Below are positions 51,969 through 59,821 of a stretch of DNA of 64,000 nucleotides, piece after piece. Position 1 is the stretch's first letter. Each line of letters opens with the position of its first letter. The DNA lies in NCBI RefSeq assembly GCF_014208105.1, contig NZ_JACHMQ010000001.1, positions 930,001 through 994,000 on the forward strand, in the 5' to 3' direction. This stretch comes from Actinomadura coerulea (GTDB lineage: Bacteria; Actinomycetota; Actinomycetes; Streptosporangiales; Streptosporangiaceae). Made by a program: the position numbers and the translations under genes. The notes under the pieces were generated by a model. That model saw only the letters and a list, made by a program, of their open reading frames with translations, did not search any database and had not been told where the DNA came from.

Positions 51969-53387
51969 TCAGACGGCCGGCAGCCGCACCTCGAACAGCG
52001 CGCCGCCGCCGGGGGCCTCGCGCACGGCGAGGTCCCCGCCGTGCGCCAGCACCAGGTCGCGGACGATGGCGAGCCCGAGGCCCGCGCCGCCCTCGTCCCG
52101 GCTGCGCGCGTCGTCAAGCCGCACGAACCGCTCGAAGATCCGCTCGCGGTCGGCGGGCGGCACCCCCGGCCCGTCGTCGGCGACCCGCACCACCGCCGTG
52201 CCCGCCTCCTCGGCCACCGACAGGCGGACCGCGGAGCGCGCGTGGCGCTGGGCGTTGTCGAGCAGGTTGCCGACGACCCGCGACAGCCGCCCCGGCACCC
52301 CCATGACGCGCGGATCGGCCTCGATCGACGCCCGCACCGCGATCCGGTCGCCGGGGGCGCGGCGCTCCAGCTCGTCCAGGACGAGCCCGCCGAGCGGGAC
52401 GGGCCTGGCCGGTGGACGGTCCCCGGCGTCGATGCGGGCGAGCAGCAGCAGGTCGGCGGCGAGCCGCTGGAGCCGCAGGACGTCCTCGGTCAGACCGCCG
52501 ACGTCCAGCAGCTCCGGATGCGCGGCGGCGACCTCCAGCTGGGTGCGCAGCGAGGCGATGGGGCTGCGCAGCTCGTGCGAGGCGTCCGCGACGAACCCGC
52601 GCTGCCGCGCCACCGACTCCTCCAGCGCGGCGAGCGTCGCGTTCGTGGTGGCGGCCAGCCCGGCGATCTCGTCCCGCGCGCCCGGCACCGGTACCCGCCG
52701 GGCCAGGTCGCCGGAGGAGGTGATCTCGGCCAGCTCCGCCCGGACCGCCTCCACCGGGCGCAGCGCGCGCCGCGTGACCAGCCATGTCACCCCCGCGACG
52801 ACGGCGAGGAGCGGCGGCAGCCCGGCGAGCATCGCCCGGACGGCGGTCCCGACCGCGTCCCGGGCGGCGGCGAGGTCGGCGCCCGCGTAGACGGTCACGG
52901 TCTCGTCCCGCGGCGTGGTCACCTCGACGGCCGCGAACCGGTAGTCGGCCGTGCGGTCGTCGACGGTGGCACGGCCGGTGGAGAATTCCGGGTCGCCGCC
53001 CGACACCTCGCCGCGCGCCGGATCGTCGTCACCGCCGTCGTCATCGTCGCCGCGCGGCGGGGGCTGCCCGGCCCGCACGCCGGGGGAGCCGGTCCCGTGG
53101 ATCCGCCGCAGGTCCTCGCTGGCCGCCCGCACCCGGCCGTCCTCGTCCACGACCTGCACGGGGTGGTCCTCCCCGTCCGGCAGGTCGAGCGCCGCGAACG
53201 GGATGCCGGCGGCGAGCTGCGAGGCCACCTCGCGGGCCGCCACCTCGGCCCTCAGGTCGGCCTGCCCGCCGAGGTTCGAGCGCAGCAGCAGCACCACCGC
53301 GAGCCCGGCGGCGACGAGCGCGACGGCCACCACGGCGGTCGCGCCCAGGGTCGTCCTGGCGCGGACGGACGCCGGGCGGCGGGCCAT
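51969..53387 (-). CDS. Sensor histidine kinase with acidic extracytoplasmic loop
   Basis: The 472-residue kinase has two membrane segments (about residues 15-37 and 183-203), an exported sensor loop, a HAMP domain and the core: H-box FVADASHELRSPIASL, N-box VVGNLLDNAQRHA and G-boxes DDGPGVPP and GGAGLGLAI. The sensor loop contains a run of Asp residues (GDDDDGGDDD) that suggests cation sensing. It starts one base after the response-regulator stop and is divergent from the PepSY gene. Confidence 0.92.
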   Translation of the reverse strand: MARRPASVRARTTLGATAVVAVALVAAGLAVVLLLRSNLGGQADLRAEVAAREVASQLAAGIPFAALDLPDGEDHPVQVVDEDGRVRAASEDLRRIHGTGSPGVRAGQPPPRGDDDDGGDDDPARGEVSGGDPEFSTGRATVDDRTADYRFAAVEVTTPRDETVTVYAGADLAAARDAVGTAVRAMLAGLPPLLAVVAGVTWLVTRRALRPVEAVRAELAEITSSGDLARRVPVPGARDEIAGLAATTNATLAALEESVARQRGFVADASHELRSPIASLRTQLEVAAAHPELLDVGGLTEDVLRLQRLAADLLLLARIDAGDRPPARPVPLGGLVLDELERRAPGDRIAVRASIEADPRVMGVPGRLSRVVGNLLDNAQRHARSAVRLSVAEEAGTAVVRVADDGPGVPPADRERIFERFVRLDDARSRDEGGAGLGLAIVRDLVLAHGGDLAVREAPGGGALFEVRLPAV

Positions 53388-53388
53388 G

Positions 53389-54069
53389 TCAGGCGCCCCC
53401 GTCCCGGGCCAGCCGGTACCCGGCGCCGCGCACCGTCGTGATCGACCGGCGGCCGAAGGGGACGTCGAGCTTGCGGCGCAGCGCGCTCACGTACACCTCG
53501 ACGATGTTGGGGTCCCCGTCGTAGGCGAAGTCCCAGACCGCCTCGATGATCTGAGCCTTCGACACGACGCGCCCCGCGTTCGACGCCAGGTGCTCCAGCA
53601 CCGCGAACTCCTTGGCGGTCAGCTCCACCTCGGCCTCGCCCCGGTACACGCGCCGCGCCGCCGGGTCGACGGTGAGGTCGCCGAGCACGATGGCGGGCGC
53701 CGCGCCCCGCGTCCGGCGGCGCAGCAGCGCGCGGACGCGGGCCACGAGCACCACGTAGGAGAACGGCTTGGTGAGGTAGTCGTCCGCGCCGGTGTCCAGG
53801 CCCTCCGCCTCGTCGTACTCTCCGTCCTTGGCGGTCAGCATGAGGATCGGCGTCTCGTCGCCCGCCGCGCGCAGCGCCGCGCACACCCGGTAGCCGTTCA
53901 TCCCGGGCAGCATGATGTCGAGGATGATCAGGTCGTACCCGCCGCCGAGTGCCCGGTGCAGCCCCTCGGCGCCGTCGTGGACGGCCTCGGCCACGAACCC
54001 CTCGGCCGTCAGGCCCCGCGCGAGCGAGGCGGCCAGGCGTCTCTCGTCCTCGACGATCAGCAGGCGCAT
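53389..54069 (-). CDS. OmpR/PhoB-family response regulator
   Basis: The 226-residue regulator has a receiver with phosphoacceptor Asp51 (LIILDIMLPGMNG), Thr/Lys switch residues (MLTAKDG, KPFSY) and a winged-helix output domain (LTAKEFAVLEHLASNAGRVVSKAQIIEAVW and NIVEVYVSALRRKLD). ATG 54069 is preferred over GTG 54075. It precedes its kinase. Direct CTTCAG repeats in the divergent promoter are probably its binding sites. Confidence 0.93.
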   Translation of the reverse strand: MRLLIVEDERRLAASLARGLTAEGFVAEAVHDGAEGLHRALGGGYDLIILDIMLPGMNGYRVCAALRAAGDETPILMLTAKDGEYDEAEGLDTGADDYLTKPFSYVVLVARVRALLRRRTRGAAPAIVLGDLTVDPAARRVYRGEAEVELTAKEFAVLEHLASNAGRVVSKAQIIEAVWDFAYDGDPNIVEVYVSALRRKLDVPFGRRSITTVRGAGYRLARDGGA

Positions 54070-54091
54070 CCCCACAGCCTGCCAAACCGCA

Positions 54092-54129
54092 CCTGAAGAA
54101 GGCTTCAGGTTGCTTCAGCGGCGCTACAG
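54092..54129. promoter_or_regulatory. CTTCAG direct repeats in the TCS/PepSY intergenic region
   Basis: CTTCAG (54103), CTTCAG (54113) and CTACAG (54124) recur every 10-11 bases, the helical phase expected for OmpR-type regulators. CCTGAAG at 54092-54098 adds an inverted arm to the first. The array lies 23 bases upstream of the regulator and 73 bases ahead of the PepSY start. Confidence 0.7.
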
Positions 54130-54201
54130 GAACGCCCGGCATCGTCCAGGGCGGAAGGTGCGGCCGGAGAGGCCGGCACGCACCCGGAGACGGGAGTTGC
54201 G

Positions 54202-54555
54202 ATGAGGTTCGACGCACGGCGCATGGTCGCGGGCCGCGGCCTGCTGGTCACGGTGGTCGCCGCGGGCGCGCTCGCGGCGGGAGGGGCCACGGCCGCGATC
54301 GCCGCCGCGGACGGCGGCGACGGCGACTCGCCCTCCGGCGGGACGCCGGCGAGGACGGCCGTCTCGCTGGCGCAGGCCGCGGACGCGGCGCTGAAGGCCG
54401 TACCCGGGAAGGTCCAGGAGATCGAGCTGGACGGCGAGCACGGCACGAGCGTCTGGGAGGTCGACGTCACCGGTGCCGGCGGCAGCGAGCACGAGGTCAC
54501 CGTGGACGCCGCGACCGGCAAGGTGGTCGCCGAGGTGACGGACGACGATGACTGA
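54202..54555 (+). CDS. Exported PepSY-domain protein
   Basis: The 117-residue protein has an Ala-rich signal segment (LLVTVVAAGALAAGGATAAIAAA) and one PepSY domain (VSLAQAADAALKAVPGKVQEIELD, then WEVDVTGAGGSEHEVTVDAATGKVV) with an acidic tail (TDDDD). PepSY proteins often lie beside a two-component system and inhibit proteases or bind cations. It is divergent from the response regulator, so it is probably its target. ATG 54202. Confidence 0.88.
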   Translation: MRFDARRMVAGRGLLVTVVAAGALAAGGATAAIAAADGGDGDSPSGGTPARTAVSLAQAADAALKAVPGKVQEIELDGEHGTSVWEVDVTGAGGSEHEVTVDAATGKVVAEVTDDDD

Positions 54556-54597
54556 CCTCCCCCCGTAGCGGGAAGGGTTCGGCCGAGGGGGTGGCCC

Positions 54598-55392
54598 ATG
54601 AGCGACCAGAGGCCCGGGCCCGGCATCGACACGAGCGTCCCGCATGTGGCGCGCATCTGGAACTACTGGCTCGGCGGCAAGGACAACTATCCCGTGGACC
54701 GCGAGGTCGGGGACCAGATCCTCGGGATGCTGCCGGACGTCGCGCGGCTGGCACGGGCCTCCCGGCTCTTCCTGAACCGGGTGGTGTGGCACCTGGCCGC
54801 CGAGGCCGGGATCCGCCAGTTCATCGACATCGGCACGGGGCTGCCCACGGTGGACAACACCCACGAGGTCGCCCAGCGCGCCGCCCCCGAGTCGAGGATC
54901 GTCTACGTCGACAACGACCCCTCGGTCCTGGAGCACGCGAAGAGCCTTCTCACCAGCACGCCGGAGGGGAGCACCGCCTACATCCACGCGGACGTGCGCG
55001 ACCCGGACGCGATCCTGGAGGGCGCCGCCGAGACGCTCGACTTCGGCCGTCCGATCGCGTTCACGCTGATGGGCATCCTGGAGTTCGTGACGGACGACGA
55101 CCAGGTGTACGGGATCGTGCGGCGGCTCATGGACGCGGTCCCCTCCGGCAGCTACTTCGCCATGTACGACGGGACGAACGTCGTGCACGGAGAGGCGTCC
55201 GACCGGATCGTGGACGTCTGGAACGCCTCGGGCAACGCGTCCCTCGTCCTGCGGACGCCCGAGGAGATCGGGCGCTTCTTCGACGGGCTGGAACTCGTGG
55301 AGCCGGGCATCGTCCCGGTGACGCACTGGCGGCCGGACTCGGCCGAGCCGGAGGCCGTGGACGCCTACGGCGCCGTAGGCCGCAAGCCCTAG
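54598..55392 (+). CDS. SAM-dependent methyltransferase, DUF574 (Methyltransf_19), copy A
   Basis: The 264-residue protein matches the actinobacterial DUF574 family: VARIWNYWLGGKDNYPVDRE near the start, FIDIGTGLPTVDNTHEVAQ (SAM site) and VYVDNDPSVLEHAKSLL. The substrate of the family is unknown. ATG 54598 has GGAAGGG further upstream. A second member of the family is at 58062-58877 on the other strand. Confidence 0.9.
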   Translation: MSDQRPGPGIDTSVPHVARIWNYWLGGKDNYPVDREVGDQILGMLPDVARLARASRLFLNRVVWHLAAEAGIRQFIDIGTGLPTVDNTHEVAQRAAPESRIVYVDNDPSVLEHAKSLLTSTPEGSTAYIHADVRDPDAILEGAAETLDFGRPIAFTLMGILEFVTDDDQVYGIVRRLMDAVPSGSYFAMYDGTNVVHGEASDRIVDVWNASGNASLVLRTPEEIGRFFDGLELVEPGIVPVTHWRPDSAEPEAVDAYGAVGRKP

Positions 55393-55420
55393 CCCCTCAG
55401 GCCCCCTGGAGCAGGACGCG

Positions 55421-55891
55421 ATGACCGGGAACGAGTTCGTCTACACGATCTACATCAAGAGCACGCCCGAGGGGCTCTGGGAGGCGCTCACCGACCCGGC
55501 CTTCACGCGCCGCTACTGGGGCGTCGCCTTCGAGACCGACTGGCGGCCCGGGTCGGCCGTCACCTGGCACGAGGAGGGCGCGACGACGTCCGACCCCGAG
55601 CAGGTCGTGCTCGAGGCCGTCCCGGGGCGGCGCCTCTCCTACACCTGGCACACCTTCACGCCGGAGTGGGCGCGGTCGGCCGGCGTGGACGAGGGGACCC
55701 GCGCCCGGCTCCTGCGGGAGCCCCGCTCCACGGTGACCTGCGAGCTCGAACCCGTCGGGGAGACGGTGCGGCTGACCGTCGTCCACGAGGGCGGCGAGAC
55801 GCTGCTGAGCATGTCCCGGCACGGCTGGCCGCACGTCCTGTCCGGCCTCAAGACCCTCCTGGAGACGGGCGCTCCCCTCCCCACCACGTAG
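55421..55891 (+). CDS. SRPBCC (AHSA1-like) protein
   Basis: The 156-residue protein has the START/Bet v1-like fold: YTIYIKSTPEGLWEALTDPAFTRRYWG, ending HVLSGLKTLLETG. Related proteins bind hydrophobic ligands or act as small-molecule enzymes. It follows the DUF574 gene by 28 bases, so they share a transcript. ATG 55421. Ligand unknown. Confidence 0.88.
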   Translation: MTGNEFVYTIYIKSTPEGLWEALTDPAFTRRYWGVAFETDWRPGSAVTWHEEGATTSDPEQVVLEAVPGRRLSYTWHTFTPEWARSAGVDEGTRARLLREPRSTVTCELEPVGETVRLTVVHEGGETLLSMSRHGWPHVLSGLKTLLETGAPLPTT

Positions 55892-55932
55892 CCGGCCGCG
55901 CGCTTCGGAACGATCCACCACCGCGTGCCCGG

Positions 55933-56265
55933 TCACATGCGCATGCTGCTGCCGCCGGACTCCTCTTCGCCGTCGGTGGTGTGCTCCAGCTCCAGGTACT
56001 CGTCGTCGGGCCAGAGTTCGTCGGCCACGAAGGCGAGGTACTCCTCGTCGCCCGGGTCCAGCTCGGCGGTCATGGACTCCGGGTGGCCCGGGGGACCGGC
56101 GGCGGGGGGCGGGACGGCGTGCGGCGCCTCGGAGGCGGGATGCCGCGGCTCCGGGGCGGGCCGAGGCGGTTCCGGGGCGCGTCGCGACGGCATGGGGTGG
56201 AGGAGGTTCGGCAGGAAGAGGCCGAACAGGGCGACCAGGGACGCGAGGACCAGGACTGTGACCAC
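55933..56265 (-). CDS. Membrane-anchored acidic protein, paralog 1 of an unrecognised family
   Basis: The 110-residue product has one N-terminal anchor (VTVLVLASLVALFGLFLP), a Pro/Ala-rich linker and an acidic block beginning HPESMTAELDPGDEEYLA and ending WPDDEYLELEH. The same block occurs in the protein at 57305-57802. GTG 56265 is favoured by AAAGGA upstream; GTG 56271 is also possible. It shares a promoter motif with the paralog. I do not recognise a named family. Confidence 0.75.
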   Translation of the reverse strand: MVTVLVLASLVALFGLFLPNLLHPMPSRRAPEPPRPAPEPRHPASEAPHAVPPPAAGPPGHPESMTAELDPGDEEYLAFVADELWPDDEYLELEHTTDGEEESGGSSMRM

Positions 56266-56316
56266 ACCCACACCGTCCTTTCGCGGTCGAGTTCCGCATG
56301 ATTGTTGCGTAAGTAG

Positions 56317-56335
56317 CAAAACAGTTGAACGCTAC
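56317..56335 (-). promoter_or_regulatory. Promoter motif shared by the two paralogs (copy 1)
   Basis: GAACGCTAC (56327-56335) and CAAAAC (56317-56322), 4 bases apart, recur 5 bases apart upstream of the paralog at 57858-57877, at nearly the same distance from the start (62 and 67 bases). On the gene strand this is GTAGCGTTC-N4-GTTTTG. Confidence 0.65.
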
Positions 56336-56954
56336 CGGGATCGCCCGTCGGATGGGAGCCCGACATGCGGATCTGCAGAGACGGACAGCGCGTGGCGTCT
56401 CATGCGGACGCACGCGAACGGGCGGGGTCCACCTGGGTTCGCCCCGCCCCTGGCCGGTCTCCTCTCCAAGGCTGAGCGCGATGCTCGCCCGGGGGCGCCA
56501 CGACACGCGGGCTTTCGTCGCACGCTGCCAGGGTTTGGCTCGCGGGTTGGAGTCCGGTGGTGGTCGCCTCACGAAGGCGCTGAAAAGTGGCCTCGGCATG
56601 GGCCGGAGCCGGGAGAACGGCACCGGGCGGCGGGGGCTGCCGGAGAGGCGCGGCTTCGCGCGGCGTCGCGGCCTTTCCACGGTGGGTCGTGGAGCCATGA
56701 CGATCAGAGCGCGGTGGCGGCGGCCCGGGGCGAGTGGAGGGTCTCGGTGGCCGGGGCGCGGGCCGGCGCGTTCGAGGACGAGCGCCGGTTCAAGGACTCA
56801 CGCGGGGGACCTGCGGCGGATGGCCGTGTCCGGGGGAGCGTGCTGCGCGGAAGCCGCGATGGGGCGCCCGCAGTGTCCCGGGCCGCGGGAGCGGGCCCGG
56901 CGTCGGGAACGACCGGCACGCGACGGACGATCGTGCCGGGACGGGGCGGCGGCT
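56336..56954. other. Non-coding stretch, no gene seen
   Basis: About 620 bases between the paralog and DUF5999. Open frames lack ribosome sites and have random-like composition. One hairpin GGGCGGGG/CCCCGCCC (56420-56427 with 56442-56449) is present. It may hold a degraded gene or an RNA; I see no supporting pattern. Confidence 0.5.
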
Positions 56955-57164
56955 CTAGGCGGCGGTGGTGGGGCGGTGCGGGGCGATGATCCGGCCGTCG
57001 GGAAGGAGTTCGCCGGTGTCGTCGAAGACGACGACGCCGTTGCACAGAAGGCTCCACCCCTGCTCGGGGTGGGCGGCGATGATCCGCGCGGCCTCGCGGT
57101 CGAGGTCGTCCGGCAGCGGACAGGACGGCTGGTGCTGGCAGATGGTGTCGTGCTGGGCGGTCAC
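56955..57164 (-). CDS. DUF5999 small protein
   Basis: The 69-residue protein fits DUF5999: ICQHQPSCPLPDDLDREAAR then HPEQGWSLLCNGVVVFDDTG and ELLPDGRIIAPHRP. Its Cys/His residues (CQHQPSC) suggest metal binding. GTG 57164 is supported by GGAGGA upstream. This family is widespread in streptomycetes and relatives, with no assigned role. Confidence 0.88.
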   Translation of the reverse strand: MTAQHDTICQHQPSCPLPDDLDREAARIIAAHPEQGWSLLCNGVVVFDDTGELLPDGRIIAPHRPTTAA

Positions 57165-57304
57165 AGGGTTCCTCCACGGGTGTCCCACGTGATTAAGGAC
57201 ATATTGCAGCCTGCCGCGCCGCGTCCGAAATATGCAAGTGGCTGGCGAATTTTTTACCCTCGTCCGCGTGTGAACACGTCCAAGCTCGGGCAATCAGGGG
57301 CGAT

Positions 57305-57802
57305 TCAGTACAAGATGCCACCGTCGGGTTCGCCGCCGTGGTCCACGTCCAGCCCGACGACGGCCGTGCAGCCCGTGCAGATCCACTCCGCGACGACCGC
57401 CTCGGAGTTGGTGCCGTGCGTCCGGTAGGGGCGCTCGACCGTGCGGCGCCGCATTCCGTGGCCGCAGGTGGAGTGCAGGAGCCTGCCGCAGGCGGGGCAC
57501 GGCCAGACGTCCTCGCGGCGCAGGTCGCACCGGGGGCACAGCGGCGACTCGTAGTGGCCGGCCGGCTCGCCGAACTCCAGCTCGATCCGCCACTCGTGCT
57601 CCAGGTCGAGGTACTCGTCCGCCGGCCAGTGGTGGTCGGCCAGCCATGCGAGGTACTCCTCGTCCCCCGGGTCGAGGACGGCCGTCAGCGACTCGGGGTG
57701 CCCGTCGTCCGAGCGGTCGGGGCGCCTGCCGCGCCGCGCGGTGGCCAGGAGCGTCAGCAGGCCCACGAACGCGGCCGCGGCCAGGCCTGTCGCCAGGGGC
57801 AT
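57305..57802 (-). CDS. Paralog 2: membrane-anchored acidic block plus zinc-ribbon cysteines
   Basis: The 165-residue product has an N-terminal anchor (LATGLAAAAFVGLLTLLA), then the acidic block (HPESLTAVLDPGDEEYLA ... WPADEYLDLEH, residues 35-69) shared with the protein at 55933, then cysteines 89, 92, 102, 105, 113, 142 and 145 arranged as zinc-ribbon knuckles (CPRCDLRRE, CPACGRLLHSTC, CTGC). ATG 57802. It seems to be a longer version of the same family. Function unknown. Confidence 0.78.
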   Translation of the reverse strand: MPLATGLAAAAFVGLLTLLATARRGRRPDRSDDGHPESLTAVLDPGDEEYLAWLADHHWPADEYLDLEHEWRIELEFGEPAGHYESPLCPRCDLRREDVWPCPACGRLLHSTCGHGMRRRTVERPYRTHGTNSEAVVAEWICTGCTAVVGLDVDHGGEPDGGILY

Positions 57803-57857
57803 CGCGGCGTCCTCACATGATCTTGCGGCGGGAAAGTCCGATCATGAATGCACTTCA

Positions 57858-57877
57858 CAAAACGCTGCGAACGCTAC
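57858..57877 (-). promoter_or_regulatory. Promoter motif shared by the two paralogs (copy 2)
   Basis: CAAAAC (57858-57863) and GAACGCTAC (57869-57877), 5 bases apart, 67 bases ahead of the start. The nearby inverted CATGATC (57816) and GATCATG (57840, with another at 57925) may be a further regulatory element. Confidence 0.65.
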
Positions 57878-58061
57878 AAGAAAGGCTCTAAACGGAAAAG
57901 TCGATCAAAAAGATCCTTTGCCTGGATCATGACCCGGCTCTGGTCCGAAACCGGGAGGCGAGGCCGTCCGTAACCGCGCGGCCTGCGGGAACCGGGCCTC
58001 CGAGGCTCCTCCTCAGCCGGCCGGCGGCGGAACCGGTTTCACTCTCCGCTGAATCCGCCGA

Positions 58062-58877
58062 TCAGTCCTTCTTGCCGAGCACCGCGACCATCTGCGTGTG
58101 CAGCGGGTGCTCCAGCGGCCCGGCGGGGCCGGCGGGCCGCCACTCGGTCACGTGGGCCACCCCCGGTTCCAGGATCGTGAGGCCCTCCATGAACCGCTCG
58201 ACCTCGGAGGAGTGCCGGAAGTAGGAACCGCCGAGCCCCGACTGCAGGATGCGCTTGGCCTCCTCGACGCGCGGGTCGTCCCCCGAGTCGTGCAGGTGGG
58301 TGAGCACGACGTGGCTGCCGCGCGCCAGGAACGGGAGCAGCGATCGGACGACCCCGGCCGGGTCGCGCTCGTCCGGCACGTGGTGGATGATCGCGGCCAG
58401 CACGACGCCCACCGGGCGCGAGAGGTCGAGCAGCCGGGTCAGCGCCGGGTCGGTGAAGATCTTCTCGGGCTCGTACAGGTCGCCCTGGATGAACGTCGCG
58501 ACGCCGGTCTCGGTCAGCAGCGCCCGCCCGTGCGCCAGCACGATCGGGTCGTTGTCGACGTACACCACCCGCGCGTCCGGGTTGGCGGCCCGGGCGAACT
58601 GGTGCACGTTGGACGACGTGGGCAGCCCCGACCCGATGTCGACGAACTGGTCGATCCCGAGGTCGCGGGCCATGTAGGTCACCGCCCGCTCGATGGCGAC
58701 CCGGTTGCCCTGGGCCACGACGGGGGCCTCCGGCACGAGCTGCATCACCATGTCGGCCACCTCGCGGTCGGCGGCGAAGTTGTCCTTGCCGCCGAGGAAG
58801 TAGTCGTACACGCGCGCGAAGGTGGGCGTGGTGGGGTCGATGCCCGGAGGTGCGTTCTCGGGGAGGTCGTCGGCCAC
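58062..58877 (-). CDS. SAM-dependent methyltransferase, DUF574 (Methyltransf_19), copy B
   Basis: The 271-residue protein shares the family pattern of copy A: FARVYDYFLGGKDNFAADRE, FVDIGSGLPTSSNVHQFA and VVYVDNDPIVLAHGRALL. It ends with ILEPGVAHVTEWRPAG. GTG 58877 follows AAGGAG. It flanks the paralogous acidic proteins on the other side. Substrate unknown. Confidence 0.9.
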   Translation of the reverse strand: MADDLPENAPPGIDPTTPTFARVYDYFLGGKDNFAADREVADMVMQLVPEAPVVAQGNRVAIERAVTYMARDLGIDQFVDIGSGLPTSSNVHQFARAANPDARVVYVDNDPIVLAHGRALLTETGVATFIQGDLYEPEKIFTDPALTRLLDLSRPVGVVLAAIIHHVPDERDPAGVVRSLLPFLARGSHVVLTHLHDSGDDPRVEEAKRILQSGLGGSYFRHSSEVERFMEGLTILEPGVAHVTEWRPAGPAGPLEHPLHTQMVAVLGKKD

Positions 58878-59070
58878 GCGCGCGGCTCCTTCTGTTGTGC
58901 GCCCTGATCCCGTGAACGGGCGACGGCGGTGATCCAACAGTAGGCCGGATCCCCGCTTCCGTCCGGGTTTTCGGCGCGGCCGGGGTGCGGTTTTCCGCAG
59001 GGGCCGGGGTGCGGTGCGCGGCCGGACGGATCGGCGGTGCGCTCCATGGCGGCGGGGGCGCTCGGGTTCC

Positions 59071-59076
59071 TAGCGT
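59071..59076 (+). promoter_or_regulatory. -10 element of a leaderless promoter
   Basis: TAGCGT ends 7 bases before ATG 59084; no ribosome site intervenes. Two copies of GGCCGGGGTGCGGT (58978, 59002) lie upstream. Confidence 0.5.
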
Positions 59077-59083
59077 CGTTGAA

Positions 59084-59821
59084 ATGATCGAAACGATGTA
59101 CGCGGCGGCCGGGACCGAGCCCTCGGGAGGCGTCGCGGGGTGGGCGACGGACCTGATGGACAAGCTCGGCGCGCCGGGGGCGGGGCTGGCGATCGCGCTG
59201 GAGAACCTGTTCCCGCCGCTGCCGAGCGAGGTGATCCTGCCCCTGGCGGGGTTCGCCTCCGCGCAGGGCCGGATGAGCCTGGTGGCGGCGCTCGCGTGGA
59301 CGACGGCCGGCAGCGTGGCCGGGGCCCTGGCCCTGTACGGGATCGGCGCGCTGATCGGGCGGGACCGGATCCGCGCGATGGTGGCCCGGCTGCCGCTGGT
59401 CAAGCTCGACGACCTGGACAGGACGGAGGCGTGGTTCGTCCGGCACGGCGCCAAGGCCGTGTTCTTCGGCCGGATGATCCCGATCTTCCGCAGCCTGATC
59501 TCCGTGCCGGCCGGGGTGGAGCGGATGAGGATGGCGACGTTCCTGCTCTACACCGCCCTCGGCAGCCTGCTGTGGAACACGGTGTTCGTGCTGGCCGGGT
59601 ACGGGCTCGGGGACAACTGGCGGACGGTGGAGGAGTACGTCGGCGTCTACTCCAAGGCCGTGGTCGCGCTGGTCGGGCTGGCGGCGCTGGCGTTCGTCTC
59701 CGTACGTATCGTGAAGTCCCGCCGGTCGGGGCGGCGGCCCGGGCCGGGGGCCCATCGGGCGGAGGCGGGCGGAGGCCATCGAGCGGAGGCGAGAGAGCTC
59801 ACACGTGATCGCGACTTTTGA
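59084..59821 (+). CDS. DedA-family membrane protein
   Basis: The 245-residue protein has the DedA/VTT pattern: ENLFPPLPSEVILPLAGFASAQG, then GRMIPIFRSLISVPAGVERM (the conserved FxRxxPxxR-like segment). DedA proteins support membrane lipid transport and proton-dependent homeostasis. ATG 59084 is leaderless. Its last 17 bases overlap the kinase gene, so it is part of a signalling operon. Confidence 0.9.
   Translation: MIETMYAAAGTEPSGGVAGWATDLMDKLGAPGAGLAIALENLFPPLPSEVILPLAGFASAQGRMSLVAALAWTTAGSVAGALALYGIGALIGRDRIRAMVARLPLVKLDDLDRTEAWFVRHGAKAVFFGRMIPIFRSLISVPAGVERMRMATFLLYTALGSLLWNTVFVLAGYGLGDNWRTVEEYVGVYSKAVVALVGLAALAFVSVRIVKSRRSGRRPGPGAHRAEAGGGHRAEARELTRDRDF

Noticed and set aside
57844..57891. 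15-codon ORF (MNALHKTLRTLQERL) between the paralog and the methyltransferase
   Set aside because: Very short, no ribosome site, and it overlaps the shared promoter motif on the other strand.
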